Part shown: piece by piece, positions 34,266 to 43,886 of the stretch
Layout of the letters: each line of letters opens with the position of its first letter
Position numbering within the stretch: position 1 is the first letter of the stretch
Assembly: GCA_041660815.1 (NCBI GenBank)
Contig: JBAZVN010000008.1
Coordinates: 108,076-172,075, forward strand
DNA length: 64,000 bases
Reading direction: 5' to 3'
Source of the DNA: PALSA-1006 sp041660815
GTDB taxonomy: Bacteria > Pseudomonadota > Gammaproteobacteria > Burkholderiales > Gallionellaceae
Translations under genes and position numbers: made by a program
The notes under the pieces: model-generated
Database searches by the model: none
What the model was told of the DNA's origin: nothing
Seen by the model: only the letters and a program-made list of their open reading frames with translations

Positions 34266-34901
34266 TTATTCGGCTTTAGCCGTGTCGGACTGCGCGGAAA
34301 CTTTTTTCACTGCAGGCATCGAAATCAAACGCATGCGATCCTTGGCTTTAACCATCACTTGCTTGCTTGGATCTTGCTTTTTGCTGACGCGACGTGAGCG
34401 CAAGGTCAGCGCGATTGCTGCAACAATGGCCACCAGCAAAATTACTGCTGCCAATTCAAATGCATACACATAATCGGTATAGATCAGACGTCCCAACTCT
34501 TTGGTATTGCTGTAGTCCGCCGCATGTTTGAGTACACCCGCACCGGTCTCGGCAGTATTGCGACTTCCCAGGACAGCAACCATTTCAAAAATCATAAAGG
34601 CTGCCAGCAATCCTCCCACCGGAAACCAACGCCAGAATCCTTCGCGCAAACGCTCCAGATTAATATCCAGCATCATCACCACAAACAGGAACAGCACCAT
34701 TACCGCGCCGACATAAACCAAAACCAGAGTAATCGCTAAAAACTCCGCCTCAAGCAACATCCAGATTCCCGCCATACTGAAGAACGCCAGCACTAAAAAT
34801 AAAGCGGCATGCACGGGGTTGCGTGCCGTGATGACGCGCAACGCCGCCAATACTGAAACCGCGGAGAAGAGGAAAAAAACTATCGTGTCTAAACCTATCA
34901 T
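34266..34901 (-). CDS. nuoJ: NADH-quinone oxidoreductase subunit J
   Basis: Membrane subunit of complex I (211 residues, five helices) with NPVHAALFLVLAFFSMAG and the flexible LVYVGAVMVLFLFVVMML third helix. The C-terminus after the last helix is a Lys-rich cytoplasmic tail of about 45 residues, variable in the family. 10 bp after nuoI. Confidence 0.96.
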   Translation of the reverse strand: MIGLDTIVFFLFSAVSVLAALRVITARNPVHAALFLVLAFFSMAGIWMLLEAEFLAITLVLVYVGAVMVLFLFVVMMLDINLERLREGFWRWFPVGGLLAAFMIFEMVAVLGSRNTAETGAGVLKHAADYSNTKELGRLIYTDYVYAFELAAVILLVAIVAAIALTLRSRRVSKKQDPSKQVMVKAKDRMRLISMPAVKKVSAQSDTAKAE

Positions 34902-34911
34902 GTTCTAGTCC

Positions 34912-35406
34912 TTAACGGTATTTGGCATCTGCAGCGCGATCTTTGGCAATCTGCGCTTCATGTTTGTCACCCACCGCGAGCAGCATCGGCTTGGTGTAAT
35001 ACAAATCACCACGTTTTTCTCCGTGATATTCGAACACCCGGGTTTCTACAATGGCGTCCACGGGACAAGACTCTTCGCAGAATCCGCAGAAAATGCATTT
35101 GGTCAAGTCAATGTCATATTGGGTAGTACGGCGCGAACCGTCACCGCGTTCCGCCACTTCAATTTTAATGGCCATGGCCGGGCAGACTGCCTCGCACAGT
35201 TTGCAACCGATACAACGCTCTTCACCACTGGCGTATCGGCGCTGCGCATGCAAACCGCGAAAGCGAAAACTTTGCGGCGTTCTCTCGTCCGGATATTGCA
35301 CCGTAATTTTGTGCGAGAAAAAGTGCTTACCCGTGACTGCCATGCCTTTGAGTAGCTCAAGCAGCAGAAAGCTTTTAATAAAATGTAGGATTTTTTCCAT
35401 ATTCAT
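34912..35406 (-). CDS. nuoI: NADH-quinone oxidoreductase subunit I
   Basis: Ferredoxin-like subunit carrying clusters N6a and N6b, ligands CIGCKLCEAVCP and CIFCGFCEESCP. The frame is open to 35544 but that part overlaps nuoH; the start is ATG at 35406 (MNMEK...) or the second ATG at 35400, which is better spaced from GGTGAGA. 164 or 162 residues, the family size. Two bp after the nuoH stop. Confidence 0.96.
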   Translation of the reverse strand: MNMEKILHFIKSFLLLELLKGMAVTGKHFFSHKITVQYPDERTPQSFRFRGLHAQRRYASGEERCIGCKLCEAVCPAMAIKIEVAERGDGSRRTTQYDIDLTKCIFCGFCEESCPVDAIVETRVFEYHGEKRGDLYYTKPMLLAVGDKHEAQIAKDRAADAKYR

Positions 35407-35408
35407 TC

Positions 35409-36449
35409 TCACCACAACCAAAACGGAGTTTGCATCCATGCCGCAACAACGACAACCCAAACCAGTGTAAGCGGAATTAAAATCTTCCAACCCAAACGCA
35501 TTAATTGGTCGTAACGGTAACGCGGGAATGTTGCGCGCAACCACAGGAACAGGAACAAGATAAACGACATCTTTCCCAACATCCAGAATAAGCCAGGTAC
35601 TTGATTAAATGGAGCAATATCAATCGGGGACAGCCAGCCACCAAGGAACAGCACCGATGTCAGCGCCGCGATCAGGATCATGTTGGCGTATTCCGCCAAG
35701 AAGAATAACGCAAACCCCATCCCAGAATATTCAGTATGGAATCCGGCCACAATAACCGATTCATCTTCGGCCAGGTCGAATGGAGCACGGTTGGTTTCGG
35801 CAACCCCCGCGATGAAATACACCACAAACATCGGGAACAGCGGAATAAAGTACCACCCCAACAAGCCGTAGCCGTTTTGCTGACCGCGCACAATATCACC
35901 CAAATTCATGCTTTGCGCCGCGAGGAGAACACACACCAGTGCAAAACCCATCGCCAATTCATAAGACACAATTTGCGCAGCGGAGCGAATCGCGCCCAAA
36001 AACGCATATTTGGAGTTGGAAGCCCAGCCGGCAATAATAATGCCGTACACCCCCAGCGATGTCATCGCCAAAATATATAGCAGCCCCGCATTGACATTAG
36101 CCAGTGTCATGCCGTCTGCAAAAGGAACCACCGCCCACGCCGCCAGTGCCGGAGCCAAGGCCAGTACCGGCGCTGCAACAAACAAAAATTTATTGGAGCC
36201 GGTTGGAATGATGATTTCTTTCATCAGCAGTTTGATGCCGTCGGCCAGCGGTTGCAACAGTCCATAAGGGCCAACGCGATTAGGGCCGACACGATCCTGC
36301 ATATAACCCAGTACCTTGCGCTCTATGAAAGTAAGGTAGGCCACACCCACCATTATTGGCGCAACTATTGCGACGATTTTAACCACCGTCCACACCGGAA
36401 CCCAGGCAGATCCCAACATATCTTGCACGTATTGCAGTAGCTCTATCAT
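35409..36449 (-). CDS. nuoH: NADH-quinone oxidoreductase subunit H
   Basis: Membrane subunit at the quinone site; 346 residues, eight helices. QDRVGPNRVGPYGLLQPLADGIKLLMKE and ETNRAPFDLAEDESVIVAGFHTEYSG-type segments (with the conserved acidic loop) are diagnostic. Start overlaps the nuoG stop (ATGA), so translation is coupled. Confidence 0.97.
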   Translation of the reverse strand: MIELLQYVQDMLGSAWVPVWTVVKIVAIVAPIMVGVAYLTFIERKVLGYMQDRVGPNRVGPYGLLQPLADGIKLLMKEIIIPTGSNKFLFVAAPVLALAPALAAWAVVPFADGMTLANVNAGLLYILAMTSLGVYGIIIAGWASNSKYAFLGAIRSAAQIVSYELAMGFALVCVLLAAQSMNLGDIVRGQQNGYGLLGWYFIPLFPMFVVYFIAGVAETNRAPFDLAEDESVIVAGFHTEYSGMGFALFFLAEYANMILIAALTSVLFLGGWLSPIDIAPFNQVPGLFWMLGKMSFILFLFLWLRATFPRYRYDQLMRLGWKILIPLTLVWVVVVAAWMQTPFWLW

Positions 36450-38758
36450 GCGCGCTCCACTGAAATTGTTCCAAACATCGCGCCCAAAGCAGCGGTTGCG
36501 CTATGGCCCGCAGCCAGTCTCACCACGCCTTTGGGTAGCTTATCGTCCACTACCACAGTCAAACCAACGCTGCCGTTACCCTGACTGACTCTCACCCGCT
36601 CCCCAGTGTGCAAACCGAGGTTGCCCAACTCTGCGCTATTCATCCACGCTTGCGGTGCTGCCGCATCAACTGTTGCCTGCAGCGGAGTTGAGCGTCGAAC
36701 CACCGCATCAGTGGCATAAATCGGCACATCGCTAACGCGCTGTAAGCCCGCCGCAGCATCAACTTTGCCCATCTCTACCCCGTTGATTGCATTGCTTAAT
36801 TTACTGAAAACATCCACGCCTTGCAACAGCTCATCACGCACTGCTTCCGAGGTATCCTGATCGAAACCGGATACCTTGAGCAAATTACCCAGAACTCGCA
36901 ATACTTTCCAGGCGGGACGCGCTTCTCCCAACGGCTTTACTGCGCCTTTGAAACTCTGCACACGTCCTTCTGTGCTCACAAACGTTCCCGATGTTTCGGT
37001 AAACGGCGCAATCGGCAACAATACATCAGCATAAGAAGTTGCATGGTGTTTATAAGCCGACAGTGCGACCACCATGTCGGCTGATTGAACTGCTGCCATC
37101 GCTTGTTGCGGATTAGCGGTATCCAGCTCGGCTTCCACGTTTAACAACACATAAGCTTTGCGCGGCTGAGCTAACATTGATGCGGCATTAAGTCCATTGG
37201 CACCGGGAACCGCGTGCGCCAGATAGCCGCCCACGCTGTTGGCAGCAGCGCCGATAAACCCAAATTTTCCACCGCTTAACTCGGCAATCTTCTGCACAAC
37301 TGCCTGAATTTGTGCGGCCTGAGGATGTTGTTGAGCAAAATTACCCAGCAGAATTGATACCCTCGATCCACTTGCAAGACTCTTGGCAATTGCCACCGCG
37401 TCTGAATTTGCAACGAGCGGCTGGGCATTTTTCTCGGCTGCCAAGGCTTGAGCCACTTGCTCTAAAACATCAACCATGCGATCCGGCGCTACAACGGATT
37501 TATTAGCGAGTTTCATCAGCAGATCGTCGTCAGCCGAATGAATAACGTTAACCTGCATGCCCTTCTTCACTGCCTGACGAATCCGCGAGGCCAACACCGG
37601 ATGATCTTTGCGCAGGAAGCTGCCCACGATCAACAGGCGGTCCGCACTGCTCATTTCAGCAATGGAAGAGCCTAACCAAGGCGCGCCCTGCTGTTTTCCA
37701 TCCGCGCTGAAATCAGATTGACGCAGGCGAAAATCAATATTTTCACTGCCAAGCCCGCGCATCAATTTTTGCAACAAATACAGTTCTTCCAGAGTCGAAT
37801 CGGGGGTAGCCAAGGCACCGATTTGCTCCGCACCCGCTCCATTGGCAATGTGACGCAGTCCGTTTGCCGCATATTCCAGCGCGATCTGCCATTCCACTTC
37901 CAACCACTTGCCATCCTGCTTAATCATGGGCTTGGTCAAACGCTCTGTGGAATTTAAACCTTCATACGCAAAGCGATCTTTATCAGACAACCAGCATTCG
38001 TTGATTTCTTCATTTTCAATGGGCAACACGCGTACCACATGATTGTTTTTCGTGTGTACGGCCAGATTGGAACCCAAGCTGTCATGCGCACTAATCGAGC
38101 GGCGCCGCGACAATTCCCAAGAGCGCGCCTTATAACGGAATGGCTTGCTGGTTAACGCGCCCACCGGGCACAGGTCAATCATATTGCCCGACAGCTCGGA
38201 ATTCACCGAACCGGACACGAAAGACATAATCTCGGCATGCTCACTGCGGAATGCCTGGCCCAATTCCATTTGTCCGGCAATTTCCTGACCGAAACGCACA
38301 CAACGCGTGCAATTGATGCAGCGACTCATCTCCTCTGCCGACACCAAAGGACCGATATCTTTATGCAGCACGGTACGCTTTTCTTCGTGATATCGCGATG
38401 CTGTTGCGCCGTAGCCCATTGCCACATCCTGCAATTGACATTCGCCACCCTGATCGCAAATAGGACAATCAAGTGGATGATTAATAAGGAGAAATTCCAT
38501 CACGCCTTTTTGCGCTTTTACCGCCTGCTCGGAGGATGTAAACACCTTCATACCCTCGGTCGCCGGCGTAGCACAGGCAGGCAAAGGTTTGGGGGCCTTT
38601 TCTACCTGCACCAGACACATGCGGCAATTTGCGGCAATAGATAATTTTTTGTGATAGCAGAAATGGGGAATTTCAATGCCCGCTTTATGCGCAGCTTCAA
38701 TCACCGTCGAACCGTTTTCTGTTTCGATGTGCTTGCCGTCAATTTCAATGTTGATCAT
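36446..38758 (-). CDS. nuoG: NADH-quinone oxidoreductase subunit G
   Basis: Large Fe-S subunit of the peripheral arm. 770 residues: N-terminal [2Fe-2S] domain (CYHKKLSIAANCRMC, with a later Cys in PACATP), His-Cys cluster N5 region (HPLDCPICDQGGECQLQ), [4Fe-4S] region (CINCTRC, DLCPVGAL), then a molybdopterin-oxidoreductase-like domain without cofactor. 19 bp after nuoF. Confidence 0.96.
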   Translation of the reverse strand: MINIEIDGKHIETENGSTVIEAAHKAGIEIPHFCYHKKLSIAANCRMCLVQVEKAPKPLPACATPATEGMKVFTSSEQAVKAQKGVMEFLLINHPLDCPICDQGGECQLQDVAMGYGATASRYHEEKRTVLHKDIGPLVSAEEMSRCINCTRCVRFGQEIAGQMELGQAFRSEHAEIMSFVSGSVNSELSGNMIDLCPVGALTSKPFRYKARSWELSRRRSISAHDSLGSNLAVHTKNNHVVRVLPIENEEINECWLSDKDRFAYEGLNSTERLTKPMIKQDGKWLEVEWQIALEYAANGLRHIANGAGAEQIGALATPDSTLEELYLLQKLMRGLGSENIDFRLRQSDFSADGKQQGAPWLGSSIAEMSSADRLLIVGSFLRKDHPVLASRIRQAVKKGMQVNVIHSADDDLLMKLANKSVVAPDRMVDVLEQVAQALAAEKNAQPLVANSDAVAIAKSLASGSRVSILLGNFAQQHPQAAQIQAVVQKIAELSGGKFGFIGAAANSVGGYLAHAVPGANGLNAASMLAQPRKAYVLLNVEAELDTANPQQAMAAVQSADMVVALSAYKHHATSYADVLLPIAPFTETSGTFVSTEGRVQSFKGAVKPLGEARPAWKVLRVLGNLLKVSGFDQDTSEAVRDELLQGVDVFSKLSNAINGVEMGKVDAAAGLQRVSDVPIYATDAVVRRSTPLQATVDAAAPQAWMNSAELGNLGLHTGERVRVSQGNGSVGLTVVVDDKLPKGVVRLAAGHSATAALGAMFGTISVERA

Positions 38759-38777
38759 TGCTCACCTATCCGTCTGC

Positions 38778-40043
38778 TTACACCAAGCAACGCTTGTGCT
38801 CGATATGAAATTCAAATTCTTTCCGGTAATGCTTTAGGAAACCTTGTACTGGCCAAGCTGCGGCATCACCCAAGGCACAAATCGTGCGCCCCGCGATGTT
38901 GTTGCACAAATCCAGAAGCAAATCCAAATCCTCCGGACGTCCTTCGCCGTGTTCGATACGATGCACGATGCGATACAACCAGCCCGTCCCTTCACGGCAC
39001 GGCGTGCACTGACCACACGATTCCTCATGGTAAAAATAAGACAAACGTTCCAGCGCTTTCACCATACAGGTTGTTTCATCCATCACGATGACCGCTCCGG
39101 ACCCCAAATAGGAACCGGCTTTCTGAATGGAATCAAAGTCCATATTGACTTCCATCATGATTTCAGCGGGCAACACCGGCATGGATGAACCGCCGGGAAT
39201 AACCGCTTTAAGCTTATGCCCGTGCCGCACGCCACCGGCCAGTTCCAGCAACTTGCTGAACGGCGTACCCATGGGTAATTCAAAATTACCGGGATTATTC
39301 ACATGACCGGAGACCGAAAACAGCTTGATACCGCCGCTGTTTGGCACGCCCAGATCCGCAAACGCCTGACCGCCGTTATTGATAATGTAGGGAATGCTGG
39401 CAAAGGTTTCGGTGTTGTTAATCGTGGTGGGCTTGCCATACAGACCGAAGCTGGCAGGGAAAGGCGGCTTATAGCGTGGCTGGCCTTTTTTGCCTTCGAT
39501 TGACTCCAACAATGCGGTCTCTTCACCGCAGACATAGGCGCCGTAACCAAGATGGTTATGCAAATCAAATTCAAAATCCGAACCCAGAATATTTTTGCCG
39601 AGATAGCCCGCATTGCGCGCTATTTCGCACGCTTCTTCCATGCGCTCATATGCCTCAAAAATTTCACCGTGAATATAGTTATAACCCGTCTTCACATTCA
39701 TCGCATACGCTGCAATGGCCATGCCTTCGATCAACATATGCGGGTTATAACGCAAAATATCCCTATCTTTACACGTACCTGGCTCACCCTCATCGGAATT
39801 GCATACCAGATACTTGTCGCCCTGAAACTGACGTGGCATAAAGCTCCACTTCAATCCGGTCGGAAAGCCCGCACCACCGCGACCACGCAGACCGGAAGCT
39901 TTTACCTCGGCAATAATCGCCTCCCCGGTCATTTTTTCAGCAATAACTTTACGCAATGCTTTGTAGCCGCCAACCTTGAGATAGTTTTCCAGGGTCCAGG
40001 GTTGATCAAAATCCAGCGTGTTAAAAATTACAGGAGTTGTCAT
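38778..40043 (-). CDS. nuoF: NADH-quinone oxidoreductase subunit F
   Basis: NADH-oxidising flavoprotein of complex I, binding FMN and cluster N3. The frame is open to 40118 but the start is ATG 40043 (MTTPVIFNTLDFDQPW), overlapping the nuoE stop by 4 bp; 421 residues. GLRGRGGAGFPTGLKW (NADH/FMN site) and ESCGQCTPCREG plus a later Cys (N3) are intact. Confidence 0.97.
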   Translation of the reverse strand: MTTPVIFNTLDFDQPWTLENYLKVGGYKALRKVIAEKMTGEAIIAEVKASGLRGRGGAGFPTGLKWSFMPRQFQGDKYLVCNSDEGEPGTCKDRDILRYNPHMLIEGMAIAAYAMNVKTGYNYIHGEIFEAYERMEEACEIARNAGYLGKNILGSDFEFDLHNHLGYGAYVCGEETALLESIEGKKGQPRYKPPFPASFGLYGKPTTINNTETFASIPYIINNGGQAFADLGVPNSGGIKLFSVSGHVNNPGNFELPMGTPFSKLLELAGGVRHGHKLKAVIPGGSSMPVLPAEIMMEVNMDFDSIQKAGSYLGSGAVIVMDETTCMVKALERLSYFYHEESCGQCTPCREGTGWLYRIVHRIEHGEGRPEDLDLLLDLCNNIAGRTICALGDAAAWPVQGFLKHYRKEFEFHIEHKRCLV

Positions 40044-40537
40044 TGCGCCTCTCCTTTTTGACCATTTTCGAGATCGGCCAAAATTTGATCTATCTTTTCG
40101 CCGCTCAAGCGACCGCACATTTTCTTGTTATTAATGGTCATAACGGGTGCATCGGCACAGGCGCCCATACATTCACCGGAACGCAAACCAAATTTTCCAT
40201 CCGGGGTAATTTCCCCCAGACTGATGCCCAGTTTATTTTTGAGATGCAACAGCGTCTCATTTACGCCAGTGAGCTGACAAGACAAATTGGTACACACAGT
40301 TAAGGTGTATTTCCCCATCGGCTTCAAGTTATACATATGGTAAAAGCTGGCCACTTCAAACACAGCCATTTGCGGCATACCCAGATATTGGGCTACGTCG
40401 CTCATGTCTTCGGGGGCAATCCAGCCCTTTTCATCCTGTACGAAACGCAAGGCGGCCATCACGGCGGATTGTTTTTGATCGGCTGGATATTTTTTCAGCT
40501 CGCGATCGACTTTTGCTTGAATTTGATCGGATAACAT
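40040..40537 (-). CDS. nuoE: NADH-quinone oxidoreductase subunit E
   Basis: Thioredoxin-fold subunit holding [2Fe-2S] cluster N1a, with ligands CTNLSC and CMGAC. 165 residues. The ATG overlaps the nuoD stop (TGATG) and the stop overlaps the nuoF start, so the three are translationally coupled. Confidence 0.97.
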   Translation of the reverse strand: MLSDQIQAKVDRELKKYPADQKQSAVMAALRFVQDEKGWIAPEDMSDVAQYLGMPQMAVFEVASFYHMYNLKPMGKYTLTVCTNLSCQLTGVNETLLHLKNKLGISLGEITPDGKFGLRSGECMGACADAPVMTINNKKMCGRLSGEKIDQILADLENGQKGEAQ

Positions 40538-41790
40538 CAGCGGTCTATCTCTCCAAAAACGATGTCTTGTGTACCAATGATCGCCACCACATCGGCAAGC
40601 ATATGGCCGCGCGTCATCTCGTTCAAACTGGCCAGATGCGGGAATCCTGGCGCACGTATTTTCATCCGGTAAGGCTTGTTCGCCCCATCCGATACTAAAT
40701 AAATTCCAAACTCACCCTTGGGATGTTCCACAGCAGCATAAGCTTCCCCAACCGGCACATGCATGCCTTCGCTAAACAATTTGAAGTGGTGAATCAGCTC
40801 TTCCATATTCTGCTTCATTGCAGCACGCTTGGGCGGTGCAAACTTATGGTTTTCCGTAATCACGGGGCCGGGATTTTTTCTCAACCAATCAATACATTGC
40901 TTGATAATACGGTTGGACTGGCGCATTTCTTCAACACGCACCAGATACCGGTCATAACAGTCACCTTCCACACCGACAGGGATATCAAAATCCATGCGGT
41001 CATATACTTCATAGGGCTGTTTTTTGCGCAAGTCCCACGCCACGCCGGAACCGCGCAACATCGGGCCGGTAAAGCCCATTGCCAAAGCACGTTCGGGGGT
41101 CACCACACCAATACCCACGGTGCGCTGCTTCCAGATACGGTTATCCGTCAAAAGGGTTTCGTATTCATCGACGTTGGCGGGAAAACGATTGGTAAAATCC
41201 TCCAGAAAATCTAGTACAGAACCTTGACGATTCTCGTTCATGCGCTTTACTGCAGAAGCGTTGTGAATCTTGGAGACTTCATACTGCGGCATAACATCAG
41301 GCAAATCGCGATATACACCACCCGGACGATAATAGGCTGCATGCATGCGCGCACCGGTGACAGCCTCGTATACATCAAACAAATCTTCGCGCTCGCGGAA
41401 GGTATAGAAGAACATGGTCATCGCGCCCAAGTCGATACCGGACGCACCCAGCCACAATAAATGATTCAAAATTCGCGTTACTTCGTCAAACATGACGCGG
41501 ATATACTGGGCACGCAACGGCACTTCTATGCCGGCCAACTTCTCTACGGCCATTACATAGGCGTGCTCATTACACATCATGGATACGTAATCCAGACGAT
41601 CCATATACGGGGCGTTTTGCAAAAAGGTTTTATGCTCGGCCAATTTCTCGGTAGCACGATGCAATAATCCAATGTGCGGATCAGCGCGCTCGACAACTTC
41701 ACCATCCAGCTCTAGTACCAGCCGCAACACACCGTGCGCTGCAGGGTGTTGGGGGCCGAAGTTCATTGTGTAATTTTTAATTTCAGGCAT
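40537..41790 (-). CDS. nuoD: NADH-quinone oxidoreductase subunit D
   Basis: 49-kDa-type subunit that forms the quinone pocket with NuoB; related to [NiFe]-hydrogenase large subunits. 417 residues, with NFGPQHPAAHGVLRLVLELDGE (quinone-site His) and the C-terminal VFGEIDR. Separate from nuoC, not fused as in E. coli. Confidence 0.97.
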   Translation of the reverse strand: MPEIKNYTMNFGPQHPAAHGVLRLVLELDGEVVERADPHIGLLHRATEKLAEHKTFLQNAPYMDRLDYVSMMCNEHAYVMAVEKLAGIEVPLRAQYIRVMFDEVTRILNHLLWLGASGIDLGAMTMFFYTFREREDLFDVYEAVTGARMHAAYYRPGGVYRDLPDVMPQYEVSKIHNASAVKRMNENRQGSVLDFLEDFTNRFPANVDEYETLLTDNRIWKQRTVGIGVVTPERALAMGFTGPMLRGSGVAWDLRKKQPYEVYDRMDFDIPVGVEGDCYDRYLVRVEEMRQSNRIIKQCIDWLRKNPGPVITENHKFAPPKRAAMKQNMEELIHHFKLFSEGMHVPVGEAYAAVEHPKGEFGIYLVSDGANKPYRMKIRAPGFPHLASLNEMTRGHMLADVVAIIGTQDIVFGEIDR

Positions 41791-41811
41791 TACGATTTCC
41801 TTGCACGAATC

Positions 41812-42450
41812 TCAGTGACGACTGTAATTTGCTTCGCGGATCGCGCGTGGGGTAACTTCGCGCGGCTCGATGGTTACGGGTGAATATACGACGCGCTTCT
41901 GCTCGGGATCGTAATGCATCTCGACATGCCCGGATATTGGAAAATCTTTACGGAACGGATTTCCGACAAAACCATAATCGGTCAGAATCCGGCGCAAATC
42001 AGGATGGCCCAAGAAGATAATGCCGAACAGATCAAAAGCTTCACGCTCGAACCAATTAGCGGCAGACCAAATATCAACGACAGAATTCAAGATGGGCAAT
42101 GCGTCATCATCAGCATAAACCTTGACGCGTAAGCGCTGATTTTTTTCCACCGAAAGCAAATGATAAACTGCTGCAAAACGATGTTTATTGGGATTCACAG
42201 CGGCATCATCCGCCAGATACACACCCGACTCAGACGACTCGCTTCCATATGTGGAATAGTCCATTCCGCACACATCGATCAATTGCTCAAAATGGAAATT
42301 TGCGTCATCCCGCAAGCGCATAAATACATTCAGCATATTCCCGGTCGAAATAACCAGCGTCAATTCGCCCAATGCATTATCCAAACTAAGCACCTGATCG
42401 GCAAAAACCGCTTTTAATCGCTCACTCAACAAATTCAGATCATCAGCCAT
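41812..42450 (-). CDS. nuoC: NADH-quinone oxidoreductase subunit C
   Basis: 30-kDa-type subunit of the peripheral arm. 212 residues; the ER-EAFDLFGIIFLGHPDLRRILTDYGF-type signature (WFEREAFDLFGI then HPDLRRIL) and the C-terminal REVTPRAIREANY region are present. 7 bp after nuoB. Confidence 0.96.
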   Translation of the reverse strand: MADDLNLLSERLKAVFADQVLSLDNALGELTLVISTGNMLNVFMRLRDDANFHFEQLIDVCGMDYSTYGSESSESGVYLADDAAVNPNKHRFAAVYHLLSVEKNQRLRVKVYADDDALPILNSVVDIWSAANWFEREAFDLFGIIFLGHPDLRRILTDYGFVGNPFRKDFPISGHVEMHYDPEQKRVVYSPVTIEPREVTPRAIREANYSRH

Positions 42451-42457
42451 GTTTATC

Positions 42458-42937
42458 CTAACGCGCTATCGTATTGGTTCGTGTAATCTTCTTCTGTAGC
42501 TGCATCACGCCGTACAACAAGGCTTCGGCAGTCGGCGGACATCCGGGAACATACACATCCACAGGGACAATACGATCACAACCGCGCACCACAGAATATG
42601 AATAATGATAATAGCCGCCACCGTTGGCGCACGACCCCATGGAAATCACGTAGCGCGGCTCTGGCATCTGATCGTAAACTTTGCGCAACGCCGGCGCCAT
42701 TTTGTTGCATAAGGTACCGGCGATAATCATTAAGTCTGATTGACGTGGACTGGGGCGAAACGCACCCGCACCGAACCGATCCAAGTCGTAGCGTGATAGC
42801 GCCACATGCATCATCTCTACCGCGCAGCAAGCCAAACCAAAGGTCATCGGCCACAAAGAGCCGGTACGGGTATAGTTGATTACAGTGTCGAGGGAAGTGG
42901 TAACAAACCCCTTTTCAAGAAGGCCTTCTATTCCCAT
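42458..42937 (-). CDS. nuoB: NADH-quinone oxidoreductase subunit B
   Basis: Carries cluster N2, the electron donor to quinone. Start at ATG 42937 (MGIEGLLEKGFVTTSLD), giving 159 residues and overlapping the nuoA end by 10 bp. Ligands lie in GLACCAVEMM (tandem Cys), GSCANGGGYY and VPGCPPTAEALL. Confidence 0.97.
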   Translation of the reverse strand: MGIEGLLEKGFVTTSLDTVINYTRTGSLWPMTFGLACCAVEMMHVALSRYDLDRFGAGAFRPSPRQSDLMIIAGTLCNKMAPALRKVYDQMPEPRYVISMGSCANGGGYYHYSYSVVRGCDRIVPVDVYVPGCPPTAEALLYGVMQLQKKITRTNTIAR

Positions 42938-43284
42938 TCCAACGCTCCTTTCATCCATTCATAGATAAAGCCCACAACCAGAATGCCCAGAAATAACATC
43001 ATGGACAAAAAGCCAAACATTCCAATCTCCTTCAGCACGATAGCCCAAGGGAATAGAAAAGCAATTTCAAGATCGAAAAGGATAAATAGAATCGCCACCA
43101 GATAGTAGCGAACATCGAATTTCATACGTGCATCTTCGAAAGCTTCAAAGCCACATTCGTATGGAGATAGCTTTGCGCTATCAGGACGATGGGGAGCAGC
43201 AAACCTCCCAATTAATAACGGTGCAACACCGACAACCAAACCAATACAGATAAACAGCAAAACTGGAAAATAATTTTCCAACAT
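42928..43284 (-). CDS. nuoA: NADH-quinone oxidoreductase subunit A
   Basis: First gene of the nuo operon; small membrane subunit with three helices, 118 residues. Start at ATG 43284 (MLENYFPVLLF) after a GGGGGAGA Shine-Dalgarno. KLSPYECGFEAFEDARMKFDVRY contains the conserved Cys and acidic loop. The tRNA-Leu(GAG) gene lies 97 bp upstream on the same strand. Confidence 0.97.
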   Translation of the reverse strand: MLENYFPVLLFICIGLVVGVAPLLIGRFAAPHRPDSAKLSPYECGFEAFEDARMKFDVRYYLVAILFILFDLEIAFLFPWAIVLKEIGMFGFLSMMLFLGILVVGFIYEWMKGALEWE

Positions 43285-43380
43285 TCTGATTCTCCCCCGC
43301 ATGCAGCATCCGGTTATGGAAACTCCACGCCTCTCTAGTTTATTATTTTATCCACCAAATCTTATGCTTTGGCAGATGTT

Positions 43381-43467
43381 TGGTGCGGGGCAAGGGACTC
43401 GAACCCTCACGTCCTTACGGACATAGCCACCTCAAGGCTACGCGTCTACCAATTCCGCCAACTCCGC
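43381..43467 (-). tRNA. tRNA-Leu(GAG)
   Basis: 87 nt with long variable arm (TGTCCGTAAGGACG) and encoded CCA. Anticodon loop TTGAGGT gives GAG. The acceptor stem GCGGAGT/GCCCCGC has an A5-C68 mismatch and a T-G pair at 7-66, unusual but confined to one pair. Sits between secG and nuoA, as in many betaproteobacteria. Confidence 0.95.
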
Positions 43468-43525
43468 CTGTTGTTTCAACAATAACTTTTATTATTTTTT
43501 AAACTATTTTACTAACTTATTATTT

Positions 43526-43867
43526 TTATTTTGGCACTTCATTTGATTTTGAACCCGGAACGTCAGGCGTTACAGGTGCTACTATTTTAGTGGAGTTACT
43601 TTGCTCAATTTTATCCATAATTCCCTGCTCAACAGCGGGCTGGGCGGATAAATAAGTCAACGTCAAACTGGTCAGAAAAAATATTGTGGCAGCAACAGCA
43701 GTACTGCGACTTAAAAAGTTTGCCGATCCACTCGAACCAAATAAACTTCCTGCAGAACCCGTGCCAAACGCGGCCCCCATATCAGCTCCCTTGCCATGCT
43801 GAATTAAAACCAGACCGACCAGCACAACTGCCGTAACCAAATGAACAACCCAAACTAATGTTTCCAC
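43526..43867 (-). CDS. secG: Preprotein translocase subunit SecG
   Basis: Two-helix accessory subunit of SecYEG. 113 residues; helix 1 about 2-20, the conserved GKGADMGAAFGTGSAGSLFGSSG loop, helix 2 about 55-72, then a hydrophilic tail. 19 bp after tpiA and before tRNA-Leu, the usual order. Confidence 0.95.
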   Translation of the reverse strand: METLVWVVHLVTAVVLVGLVLIQHGKGADMGAAFGTGSAGSLFGSSGSANFLSRSTAVAATIFFLTSLTLTYLSAQPAVEQGIMDKIEQSNSTKIVAPVTPDVPGSKSNEVPK

Positions 43868-43886
43868 TAACTACTCCAAAATCAAA

